In this document: one piece after another, positions 50,326 to 57,881 of the stretch | Numbering within the stretch: the first letter of the stretch is position 1 | Layout of the letters: each line of letters begins with the position of its first letter | Origin: Paraburkholderia fungorum | GTDB taxonomy: Bacteria > Pseudomonadota > Gammaproteobacteria > Burkholderiales > Burkholderiaceae | NCBI RefSeq assembly: GCF_003610895.1 | Contig: NZ_MCAS01000006.1 | Location: forward strand, 62,001-126,000 | Direction of reading: 5' to 3' | DNA: 64,000 nt | The notes under the pieces: generated by a model | The model's database searches: none | Told to the model about the DNA's origin: nothing | The model's input: the letters and a program-made list of their open reading frames with translations, nothing else | Program-made: the position numbers and the translations under genes

Positions 50326-51375
50326 ATGCCGCTCGTGTCGTCTGTGCGGGCGTCGCGATCCGTGCTCAGGTCAGCGTTTGCGTCCAATGGGATGCTTTTT
50401 GCGTCGTGCGCCTCGTGCGTCATGGCCGCAGCGCTCGCCGTGTCCGCACCGGCCGCGGCACAATCGGCCGCTTCGCTCAAGGCAGCCGCGAGCCTCGCGC
50501 CGGCAAGCGCTTCGGGCGCGCAGGCAGCTAGCGCGGCACAGGCAACGGGCATCGTGAAAGGCACGGGCGCGGGTAATGGAAGCAATGCGGGGAACAGCAC
50601 GAGTAGTGCGGACAATGCCGGCAACGCTGCAAATGCTGACAGCGCGGCGTCGCTCGACAACGCATTCGATGCGCGGCAGAAGGTGCTGGATCAGCGCACC
50701 GAGGAAAACAACTACCGTTACGCGGTTGCCGAACACGATTGCTACAGTAAGTTTCTCGTCAATTACTGTTTGAACAAGGCGCGTGACAGCATGCGCTCGG
50801 TGCAGGCCGACATTCGCAAGGAACAGCTCGCGCTCGACGGTGAGCAGCGTGTCCAGCGCGCCCGCGAGCGTGACGAGCAGGCAGCGCTCAAGCGCGCACA
50901 AGACGAAGCTGGCGCGCCGCAACGCGCCGCTGACGACGCGCGTAACGCACAAGCCTACGAGGAAAAGCAGCGCCAGCATCAGCTCGACCAGGCGCAGCGT
51001 GCGGCCGAGGCGCCGCAACGCGCCGCCAATGCGCAAGCGTATCAGCAGAAGCAGCAACAGCATGCGCTGGATCAGGCGCAGCGCGGCATCAACCCGTCGC
51101 AAGCCGCAGCCAACACCCAGGCGTACGATCAGAAGCAGGATGATTTCCAGCGCAAACTCGAAGAAGCGCGTCAGCAGGGTGCGCAAAAGGCGCAGGAGCG
51201 GGTGGAAAAGCAGCAGAGCTTCGAGAAGAAGCAAGCCGATGCGGCGCAGCACAAAGCCGACGTTGAAGCCCGTCAGAAGGAGGCGGCCGAGAAAGCCGAG
51301 CAGAAACGTCAGGACCAGTTGAAACAGCAGCAACAACTTGAAGAACAGCAGAAGCAGCAACAGCAACAACAGTAG
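50326..51375 (+). CDS. Secreted coiled-coil repeat protein of unknown function
   Basis: An exported Ala/Gln-rich protein with a signal-like stretch (MLFASCASCVMAAALAVSAP, cleavage likely after AAAQ), an Ala/Ser/Gly/Asn-rich segment, a short conserved-looking block with two cysteines (HDCYSKFLVNYCLNKARD) and a charged coiled coil ending in a Gln run. Inside the coil a 28-30 residue unit with core QAYxxKQ and LDQAQR recurs three times imperfectly (about 50940-51170). The frame opens at TTG 50188; ATGs at 50326 and 50392 both give plausible signal peptides and no start has a strong Shine-Dalgarno. I recognise no domain; it may be cell-envelope related (TolA-like composition). Confidence 0.65.
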   Translation: MPLVSSVRASRSVLRSAFASNGMLFASCASCVMAAALAVSAPAAAQSAASLKAAASLAPASASGAQAASAAQATGIVKGTGAGNGSNAGNSTSSADNAGNAANADSAASLDNAFDARQKVLDQRTEENNYRYAVAEHDCYSKFLVNYCLNKARDSMRSVQADIRKEQLALDGEQRVQRARERDEQAALKRAQDEAGAPQRAADDARNAQAYEEKQRQHQLDQAQRAAEAPQRAANAQAYQQKQQQHALDQAQRGINPSQAAANTQAYDQKQDDFQRKLEEARQQGAQKAQERVEKQQSFEKKQADAAQHKADVEARQKEAAEKAEQKRQDQLKQQQQLEEQQKQQQQQQ

Positions 51376-51499
51376 GTGTGCTGTAGCGGTTCTGGTAGGG
51401 TAGTAGCCAGGCAGTCGTCGTACGCGTTTTAAGCCGGACAGCAACCTCAGGCATCGGGCTGCGCCACGCAGTCTGTGCCGCTTACGAGAGGAGGCGAGC

Positions 51500-51718
51500 A
51501 TGCGCGATCAACATCACGTCATCACCGCTGACACACTTCGCGACCGTATCCTGCAATTGGAATCGGAGCATAGTGGGCTCGATCGCTTGATCGACCGAAT
51601 GTCGGATGAGCCCGGCATCGACGACTTCGAGTTGCAGCGCCTGAAAAAGCGCAAACTCAAAGTCAAGGACACCATCATCTTGCTGCAATTGCAGCTCGAA
51701 CCGGACGCACGCGCCTGA
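51500..51718 (+). CDS. YdcH family (DUF465) small protein
   Basis: A 72-residue protein predicted to form a helical hairpin: ITADTLRDRILQLESEHSGLDRLID, a turn, then LQRLKKRKLKVKDTIILLQLQL. The EHSxLDxLI...LKKRKLKLKD pattern is typical of YdcH/DUF465. Function is unknown. AGGAGG lies seven bases before the ATG, the best ribosome-binding site in this part of the window. It is 125 bp after the coiled-coil gene and about 60 bp before the helicase. Confidence 0.88.
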   Translation: MRDQHHVITADTLRDRILQLESEHSGLDRLIDRMSDEPGIDDFELQRLKKRKLKVKDTIILLQLQLEPDARA

Positions 51719-51781
51719 GTTCGTGGCCTGGCGGGCGCCGGGTCGCGCCGCGCGCGCCGGACTTTGCAGGAAACGCTTGCC

Positions 51782-54052
51782 TTGAATTCACCGCTCGAAA
51801 CTTCACCACGCGCCACAGCGGGCGACGGCGCTCCGGTGGCCGGCGCTCCGGTGGCCGGCACTCCGGCGCCGCGCGCTGCCGCGTCCGCGCTCTCCGCATC
51901 GTTGAATCCGCGCCGCGCCGCCGAACTGGACGATATCTTCGCCGACAACGGACTGCTCGCCCGTCAGATCGACGGCTATCGCTCACGTGCGTCGCAGATC
52001 GAGATGTCGCGCGCCGTCGCGGCTGCCATGGAAGCATCGGGTCGTGCCATGCCCGAACCGGCGATGTTCGAGGCGCAAAAGCGCCCCGCGCGGCGCTTGC
52101 AGGCACCCGGCGCGGATGCGGCGGCGGATACCGCCGAAACCGGAGAATCGAACGGTCTCGACGGCAGCGAAAACACGCTGATCGTGGAGGCGGGTACAGG
52201 CACCGGCAAGACCTATGCGTATCTCGTGCCGGCCATGTTGTGGGGCGGCAAGGTGATCGTGTCCACCGGCACCAAGCATTTGCAGGATCAGCTCTTTCAG
52301 CGCGACATTCCGACTGTGCGCGATGCGCTTGCCGTGCCGGTCTCGGTGGCGATGCTCAAGGGGCGCGCGAATTACCTGTGCCACTACTATCTGCAGCGCA
52401 CGGCGGATAACGGCCGTCTGCCGTCGCGCCAGGAAACCTCGTATCTGCAGGACATCATTCGCTTCGCCAAGATCACGCGCACGGGCGACAAGGCGGAACT
52501 CGCGAGCGTGCCGGAAACCGCGGCGGTGTGGTCGATGGTCACGTCCACGCGCGAAAACTGTCTCGGCCAGGAGTGCCCGCACTACAAGGAGTGCTTCGTG
52601 ATGCAGGCGCGCCGCGAGGCGCAGCAGGCCGACATCGTGGTGGTCAATCATCATCTGTTTTTCGCCGACATCATGCTGCGCGATACCGGCATGGCTGAAT
52701 TGCTGCCTACGGCGAACACCATCGTCTTCGACGAAGCGCATCAACTGCCGGAAACCGCGACGCTGTTTTTCGGCGAAACGCTCTCCACTACGCAATTTCT
52801 CGAACTCGCACGCGATAGCGTGGCGGAGGGCCTGGGCCATGCGCGCGAGTCGGTTGACTGGGTGAAGCTCGGCTCGACGCTCGAGCGAGCCGCTCGTGAC
52901 GTGCGGCTTGCTTTCAAGGAAGACTCGGTGCGCTTGTCGATTGGCCAGTTGCCCGACGATCACCCGTTGTTTCCCGCGCTCGAAACGCTCGAGACCGAGC
53001 TCGACGCATTGACTTCCGCGTTGGCGAGCCAGGCGGAGCGCGCCGAATCGATCGGCGCCTGTTTGCGCCGCGCACGCGAGTTGCAAGGCGTGCTGGCAGG
53101 CTGGACGACACCGCCTACCGAGACCGAGCGCGCAGCGGCTGATACCGCCCCTGCGGACGCCAAGGCCGAGCGTGCCGATCCGAATGAAAAAGTGCGCTGG
53201 ATCGAAGTCTTCGCGCATACGGTGCAGCTGCATGAAACGCCCCTGTCGGTCGCGCCGATCTTCGCGAAGCAGCGCGCCGGCGTGCCGCGCGCCTGGATCT
53301 TCACGTCGGCGACATTGTCGGTGCGGGGCGACTTCACGCACTATGCGGCGCAGATGGGCCTGAACGCCAAACGTTCCATGACGCTGCCGAGCCCTTTCGA
53401 CTATCCGACGCAAGGGCTTCTGTACGTGCCGCGCAACTTGCCGCAGCCTTCGTCGCCTACGTTTACCGACGCCGTATTCGACGCCGCATTGCCGGCGATC
53501 GAAGCCTCGGGCGGTGGCGTATTCATGTTGTGCACGACCTTGCGCGCGGTGGACCGCATCTCGACCAAGTTGCGCGACACCATTGAAGCGCGAGGGTGGG
53601 ACTATCCACTGCTCGTGCAGGGCGACGCGAGCCGCACCGAGTTGCTCGAGCGCTTCCGTGCATACGGCAATGCGATTCTGGTGGGGAGCCAGAGCTTCTG
53701 GGAAGGCGTGGACGTGCGTGGCGATGCGCTCTCGCTGGTCGTGATCGACAAGCTGCCGTTTGCACCGCCCGATGACCCGGTGTTGTCGGCGCGTCTGGAG
53801 GCGCTGACGAAGAAGGGACTGAGCCCGTTTGCGGTTCATCAGCTGCCACAGGCGGTGATTACGCTCAAGCAGGGCGCGGGCCGTCTGATCCGCGCGGAAA
53901 CCGATCGTGGCGTGCTGATGATCTGCGACACGCGTCTTGTCGACAAGCCGTATGGGCGCCGTATATGGCAGAGCCTGCCGCCATTCAAACGCACACGTGA
54001 AATCGAAGTTGTGCGCGAGTTCTTCGAAGAGAACGGAACGCCGGTTCAATAG
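51782..54052 (+). CDS. ATP-dependent DNA helicase, DinG/YoaA (XPD-like) family
   Basis: Superfamily 2 iron-sulfur helicase of about 756 residues, related to DinG and YoaA, which unwind DNA in damage repair and R-loop removal. Walker A is EAGTGTGKTYAYL, Walker B VFDEAHQLPE, and four cysteines (C in NYLCHYY, then CLGQECPHYKEC) fit the XPD iron-sulfur site. Motifs V/VI are VGSQSFWEGVDVRGD and LKQGAGRLIRAETDRG. TTG 51782 is preferred to TTG 51764 because AGGA lies ten bases before it. The first 40 residues hold a 15-bp tandem repeat (GAPVAGAPVAGTP) and an Ala-rich non-conserved stretch. Confidence 0.92.
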   Translation: MNSPLETSPRATAGDGAPVAGAPVAGTPAPRAAASALSASLNPRRAAELDDIFADNGLLARQIDGYRSRASQIEMSRAVAAAMEASGRAMPEPAMFEAQKRPARRLQAPGADAAADTAETGESNGLDGSENTLIVEAGTGTGKTYAYLVPAMLWGGKVIVSTGTKHLQDQLFQRDIPTVRDALAVPVSVAMLKGRANYLCHYYLQRTADNGRLPSRQETSYLQDIIRFAKITRTGDKAELASVPETAAVWSMVTSTRENCLGQECPHYKECFVMQARREAQQADIVVVNHHLFFADIMLRDTGMAELLPTANTIVFDEAHQLPETATLFFGETLSTTQFLELARDSVAEGLGHARESVDWVKLGSTLERAARDVRLAFKEDSVRLSIGQLPDDHPLFPALETLETELDALTSALASQAERAESIGACLRRARELQGVLAGWTTPPTETERAAADTAPADAKAERADPNEKVRWIEVFAHTVQLHETPLSVAPIFAKQRAGVPRAWIFTSATLSVRGDFTHYAAQMGLNAKRSMTLPSPFDYPTQGLLYVPRNLPQPSSPTFTDAVFDAALPAIEASGGGVFMLCTTLRAVDRISTKLRDTIEARGWDYPLLVQGDASRTELLERFRAYGNAILVGSQSFWEGVDVRGDALSLVVIDKLPFAPPDDPVLSARLEALTKKGLSPFAVHQLPQAVITLKQGAGRLIRAETDRGVLMICDTRLVDKPYGRRIWQSLPPFKRTREIEVVREFFEENGTPVQ
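51827..51871 (+). repeat. 15-bp tandem repeat in the helicase N-terminus
   Basis: GGCGCTCCGGTGGCC occurs at 51827-51841 and 51842-51856 perfectly, with a third diverged copy at 51857-51871. It encodes GAPVA units in a non-conserved Pro/Ala-rich leader, and could vary in copy number without shifting the frame. Confidence 0.85.
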
Positions 54053-54094
54053 GCAATTAAATGCATGCCGTTGTAAAAGCGGCGCTTAAATGAC

Positions 54095-54126
54095 AAAACG
54101 CCACGGAAGTGAATCCGTGGCGTTTT
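54095..54126. terminator. Bidirectional terminator after the helicase gene
   Basis: AAAACGCCACGGA (54095-54107) pairs perfectly with TCCGTGGCGTTTT (54114-54126) around a six-base loop. It lies between the helicase and the convergent mini-lipoprotein gene. Confidence 0.88.
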
Positions 54127-54198
54127 GCTTTACTGCCCGGGAAATCGAGGTGATTTCCCGATGCAGTTTTCGCCCAGAGGCGAACCCTATGCGACAGC

Positions 54199-54465
54199 TT
54201 ACTGGCTTGCGCCCGAAGCCGGAGCAGCAGCCGAAGCTGCAGCACCTGCGTCCGAAGCAGCGGCCGTAGCCGAAGCAGCAGCATCGCTCGCAGCAGCAGC
54301 CGCACCCGAAGCAGCAGCTGCTGCGTCCGAAGCTGCAGCAGCCGGTGCCGAGGCAGCAGCCGATGCGTCGCTAGCTGCGGTCGTAGCTGCCTGATCGCTG
54401 CTCTTGTTGCATGCAGCCAGTGCCACAGCTGCCAACAGGGATGCTACGAGGAGGGATTTCTTCAT
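54199..54465 (-). CDS. Ala/Ser/Asp-repeat mini-lipoprotein
   Basis: An 88-residue predicted lipoprotein. The signal peptide MKKSLLVASLLAAVALAAC ends in lipobox LAAC (cysteine 19), followed by NKSSDQ and about 60 residues made almost only of Ala, Ser, Asp, Pro and Gly, with repeated AAASDA units. GGA lies seven bases before the ATG at 54465, and a GTG two codons earlier is rejected. It resembles the small low-complexity lipoproteins often annotated as hypothetical in Burkholderia; I know no function. The terminator at 54095 ends it. Confidence 0.75.
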   Translation of the reverse strand: MKKSLLVASLLAAVALAACNKSSDQAATTAASDASAAASAPAAAASDAAAAASGAAAAASDAAASATAAASDAGAAASAAAPASGASQ

Positions 54466-54696
54466 GATCACGTCCTTTTATGGTTAAAGGTAAGCAACAG
54501 CGCAAAATAATACCGGTAATGTGCTCCAACACCGACCTGGGCCGCTGGTGGAGACGCTCTTTTGACGAGCTAGAATCTTCCCTACGGCTTGGGCGGAAAT
54601 TATATGCACTTTCGTACTGACAATCCATAAATCCGGGGTCAATACGTTGTCTTTCTCATACAAAATTTCACAGTACGGTATAACACGCGGGCAGAG

Positions 54697-55947
54697 TTAC
54701 GCAAGCTCGCCCACTTGTATCCAGCCCGCACAATACCACTCGTGCAGTAGTGCTGTCACCGACGAATCGTGTGAGAGTGTTACAAAGCGTTTCGCACTCA
54801 TACGCCTGTGGTCAGCGAGGTCAAACAACCACTTTTTTGCACCGTCAAGTGGTGTTTTCTCTCCATTTACGAAGAAAAAACGACGGTTGTACAACAAATT
54901 AGTCTTGCGATCGAGCCGGATGCCGGACTTCGATGCATGACTGATGAAACGGGCCTCGTTGAGCGGTCGTTGCGGCGGATCAAAGACGACGCTCGGCTTC
55001 GGTTCGCTAAGGTACGTGCCAAGGAACGACGCAATGTCCTGCTCATTCCACTTGACACCCGCAAGGATCGCGCCAACCCGTTCGATCAAGGCCGCGGGCA
55101 GTTCCGCCGGACGGTCGACGGCCGGTTGTTGCGGGTCGCGATAGAGCGCACCGGGTCGCCCCGCCGACTCGCCGCGCTCGGCCAGATGGTAGAGGAACTG
55201 CGAGGTCAACTCGCCCGCTGACGGAGCGCGAAAACCGATCGAGCAGGTCATGCATTCCCCTTCGGCAACACCGTCATGCGCGATATGCGGCGGCAGGTAC
55301 AACATGTCACCCGGTTCGAGCACCCATTCCTGTTCCGGCTCGAAATGCTGTAAAACTTTCAAAGGCAAACCCGACTGGAGCGTCAGATCTTTCTGCGCAC
55401 TGATCCGCCACCGGCGCTTGCCTTTTACTTGCAAAAGAAACACATCGTAGGAATCGAAATGGGGGCCCACGCCGCCGCCATCGCTCGCATACGAAATCAT
55501 CAGGTCGTCCAGACGGGCGTCCGGCACGAAGCGGAAGCGGTCGAGCAAAGCGCGCGCGCGATCGTCGTAGAGGTCCACGCCTTGCACGAGCAGGGTCCAG
55601 GCGCGCTGTTTCAGCGACGGCAGTTCATCAGGCGCGAACGGGCCGTGCTCCATTTGCCACTTGTTGCGAAAGTGCGTGATCAGACGCGCTTCGACTTCGT
55701 CCTGATCGGCCAGCTCGAAAAACTCATCGCGCGACAGCGGCGCTTCCACATCACGAATTGCCTGACGGATCAGCAGCGGTTTCTTCTGCCAGTACCGGCG
55801 CATGAATTGCGACGGCGTCAGATTGCCGAGCAGCGGTGTGGGCGTGTCGGGAGACGGTGGCAGGTGAGGGAGAGCCGGCTGCGAAGCCGGCGAAGATTTC
55901 CGTGCCGAAGCTGCATCGGCCGGGTGGTCAGTGGGCCGCTTGGGCAT
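54697..55947 (-). CDS. Cupin/JmjC ribosomal oxygenase (RoxA/YcfD type)
   Basis: Fe(II)/2-oxoglutarate-dependent oxygenase; E. coli YcfD (RoxA) hydroxylates an arginine of ribosomal protein L16. The 416-residue protein has an N-terminal Pro/Ser-rich leader, the fold entry QFMRRYWQKKPLLIRQA, then the metal motif HFDSYD (His163, Asp165) and the second histidine in PPHIAHDG (His224). DDLMISYASDGGGVGPHFD matches the family. The C-terminal winged-helix/dimerisation region follows. ATG 55947 is divergent from the SlyD-type gene, 32 bp between starts. Confidence 0.9.
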   Translation of the reverse strand: MPKRPTDHPADAASARKSSPASQPALPHLPPSPDTPTPLLGNLTPSQFMRRYWQKKPLLIRQAIRDVEAPLSRDEFFELADQDEVEARLITHFRNKWQMEHGPFAPDELPSLKQRAWTLLVQGVDLYDDRARALLDRFRFVPDARLDDLMISYASDGGGVGPHFDSYDVFLLQVKGKRRWRISAQKDLTLQSGLPLKVLQHFEPEQEWVLEPGDMLYLPPHIAHDGVAEGECMTCSIGFRAPSAGELTSQFLYHLAERGESAGRPGALYRDPQQPAVDRPAELPAALIERVGAILAGVKWNEQDIASFLGTYLSEPKPSVVFDPPQRPLNEARFISHASKSGIRLDRKTNLLYNRRFFFVNGEKTPLDGAKKWLFDLADHRRMSAKRFVTLSHDSSVTALLHEWYCAGWIQVGELA

Positions 55948-55949
55948 CG

Positions 55950-55955
55950 TATAAT
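55950..55955 (+). promoter_or_regulatory. -10 box (TATAAT) for the SlyD-type gene
   Basis: TATAAT lies in the 32-bp gap between the divergent oxygenase and isomerase starts, 24 bp before the isomerase ATG. No consensus -35 is evident; that contact would lie inside the oxygenase N-terminal coding region. Confidence 0.5.
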
Positions 55956-55979
55956 GTGAGTTGTATTCTGGAGAATCGA

Positions 55980-56522
55980 ATGAAAATCGCAAAGAACACC
56001 GTCGTGTCGGTCGCTTACAAGCTGTCGGATGCGCAGGGCAATCTGATTGAAGAAAGCGACGAGCCGATGGTCTATCTGCACGGCGGCTATGATGGCACGT
56101 TCCCCAAGATCGAGGAAGAGCTCGACGGCCACGAGGCCGGTTTCGAGACTCAGATCCAGCTCGAGCCGCAAGACGCGTTCGGCGAGTACGATCCCGATCT
56201 CGTGAAGATCGAGCCGCGCGATCGCTTCCCGGAACCGCTTGAAGTCGGCATGCAATTCGAAGGCACGCCGGAAGAAGGCGATGAGGATCTCGATTCGCTC
56301 GTCTACGTGGTGACCGACGTGGCGGAAGACAAAGTCGTGCTCGACGGCAACCATCCGCTCGCCGGCATGGCGCTGCGTTTCGCGTTGACCGTCAAGGACG
56401 TGCGTCCGGCTACCGAAGACGAAATCCAGCACGAACACGCGCATGGCGCCGACGGCCTCGAAGTTCTCGACGAAGATGACGACGAAGCCGATGACGAAAA
56501 GTCAGGGCCCACGCTGCACTGA
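55980..56522 (+). CDS. FKBP-type peptidyl-prolyl isomerase, SlyD type
   Basis: Cytoplasmic prolyl isomerase and folding helper of 180 residues. The FKBP strand MKIAKNTVVSVAYKLSDAQG, LHGGYDGTFPKIEEELDGHE, the insert-in-flap segment (PQDAFGEYDPDLVKIEPRDRF onwards) and VVLDGNHPLAGMALRFALTV are in the SlyD order. The metal-binding His/Cys-rich tail of E. coli SlyD is replaced by an acidic tail ([16 protein letters not shown]) with a few histidines (EHAHGAD). GGAG six bases before ATG 55980. Its end overlaps the convergent phosphoesterase gene by 21 bp. Confidence 0.93.
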   Translation: MKIAKNTVVSVAYKLSDAQGNLIEESDEPMVYLHGGYDGTFPKIEEELDGHEAGFETQIQLEPQDAFGEYDPDLVKIEPRDRFPEPLEVGMQFEGTPEEGDEDLDSLVYVVTDVAEDKVVLDGNHPLAGMALRFALTVKDVRPATEDEIQHEHAHGADGLEVLDEDDDEADDEKSGPTLH

Positions 56523-57881
56523 GCTCGCGGGCAAGCCGGGAACGCCTGAAGGCGTACCCGGCGTGTGCGGCAAGACGGCTGAAGCTGGCGGGGCGGACAT
56601 GGCGGGCCCGTATTGCTGATACTGGCCGTTGCCGTCGTCCGCCGGTTTGTATTGTGGCTGGCCGGGTTGCTGCTGGAGCGGTTGTGGTTGCCCGGGCGTC
56701 GGCAACAATGGCGGCAACTCGGAAGCCAGACCCAATGCAGGCACTGCCGGCATCGAAGCGGGCGGCTCGTCGCGCTGCGGCACGGGTGGCGCGGCGGGTA
56801 TCGGCATTTGCCTCGGCACATCGCGCACACTCACGCGGAACGGCGGCTTCTTGCCGAGATCCGCATCAATCTGAATCCACTGGTTAAGGCGATCATGCGG
56901 CGCAATCGCGATACGCGTGAGATTCGTCACCAGCATTCCCTTGTCATTGCGTAGCGGCTGATCGATCACGAAGCCGGTGTTCGTGTGTTCATCGTCGCAA
57001 TGAATCACCAGCACGGGTCCGCGAAAAATCTGGGCGAGTTTGACGAGGCTGCGTTTGAATTCCAGAAAACCGTCGCGGCGCGTGTTGCGCGCAAAGCGCA
57101 ACCACGCAAAACGGTCGGGCCGTTCGTAGCGTTCCGGATCGGGGTCGCCTTGAATGAAAACGACAATTGCGCGCGCGTCGCGGCGTTTGGCGTATTCGGC
57201 AGCATGCTCGAGCCAGAATGCATTGGCGATCACGCGGTCTTCGAACTCGCCATTGCGGCCGCCCGCAGTCAGGTAGTGATTGTTCGGACCCGGCGCGTTC
57301 AGGCCGATAAACACGGTATCGCCGACTTGCCAGCGTACGTTCTCACGGAACGGACGAAAGCGGGATACTTCACTTTCGCGCGTCAATGCGATCGGATTCT
57401 GACCCATCGACGTGGAGTCGGTAAACAGGGTCTGGCGCAATTGATCGAGCCGCTCGACCGGGTCAAAGCCACCGGCCTGCGCTGTGCCGCAGTCAGTCCA
57501 GTCGTGCTGGCCCGGAATGAAGAACAGGGCGGGGCGCGCCGTTTCGAGCAGCGCATGGCGCCGCTCGTATAACGCATCGCGGCAGGCTTCTTTCGCGCCC
57601 TTCAGATTACCGTCGTAGACAATGAACGATATATCACGCTCGCGGCTGATCGCTTCGATCAGGCGTTGCGTGGGCGCTTCATCGTCGGGGCTTTGCATCG
57701 TGTTGGCGATGACCGCGAACGCATAGCGGGAGGTTTCGGCGTGCGCGAGCGGGGCAAATGCCAGTAGCGAAACAAGACCCGTAAGCGACGCAAGGCCACC
57801 CGTGAACGTAAGGGCGACGCTCAGCGCCGCGCAAAGTTTGCGCGGGTGCTGTGAAGGCCTGTGTGCGTCAATGATCTGCAT
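56502..57881 (-). CDS. Secreted metallophosphoesterase-like protein, degenerate motifs
   Basis: A 459-residue exported protein with a long signal segment ending AFAPLAHA before ETSRYAF. The body looks like a calcineurin-like phosphoesterase in order ([49 protein letters not shown]) but canonical GNHD is GQHD and the final GHxH is missing, so catalysis is doubtful. The last 110 residues are Pro/Gln-rich and low-complexity. ATG 57881 overlaps the end of mutS by 14 bp, suggesting coupling; the 3' end overlaps the SlyD-type gene by 21 bp. Function unknown. Confidence 0.7.
   Translation of the reverse strand: MQIIDAHRPSQHPRKLCAALSVALTFTGGLASLTGLVSLLAFAPLAHAETSRYAFAVIANTMQSPDDEAPTQRLIEAISRERDISFIVYDGNLKGAKEACRDALYERRHALLETARPALFFIPGQHDWTDCGTAQAGGFDPVERLDQLRQTLFTDSTSMGQNPIALTRESEVSRFRPFRENVRWQVGDTVFIGLNAPGPNNHYLTAGGRNGEFEDRVIANAFWLEHAAEYAKRRDARAIVVFIQGDPDPERYERPDRFAWLRFARNTRRDGFLEFKRSLVKLAQIFRGPVLVIHCDDEHTNTGFVIDQPLRNDKGMLVTNLTRIAIAPHDRLNQWIQIDADLGKKPPFRVSVRDVPRQMPIPAAPPVPQRDEPPASMPAVPALGLASELPPLLPTPGQPQPLQQQPGQPQYKPADDGNGQYQQYGPAMSAPPASAVLPHTPGTPSGVPGLPASSVQRGP

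Noticed and set aside
50371..51501. Minus-strand frame with long Leu runs opposite the coiled-coil gene
   Set aside because: The Leu runs are the reverse complement of Gln (CAG/CAA) codons; not a real membrane protein.
51983..54049. 688-codon minus-strand open frame opposite the DinG-type helicase
   Set aside because: Shadow frame; all helicase motifs are on the plus strand.
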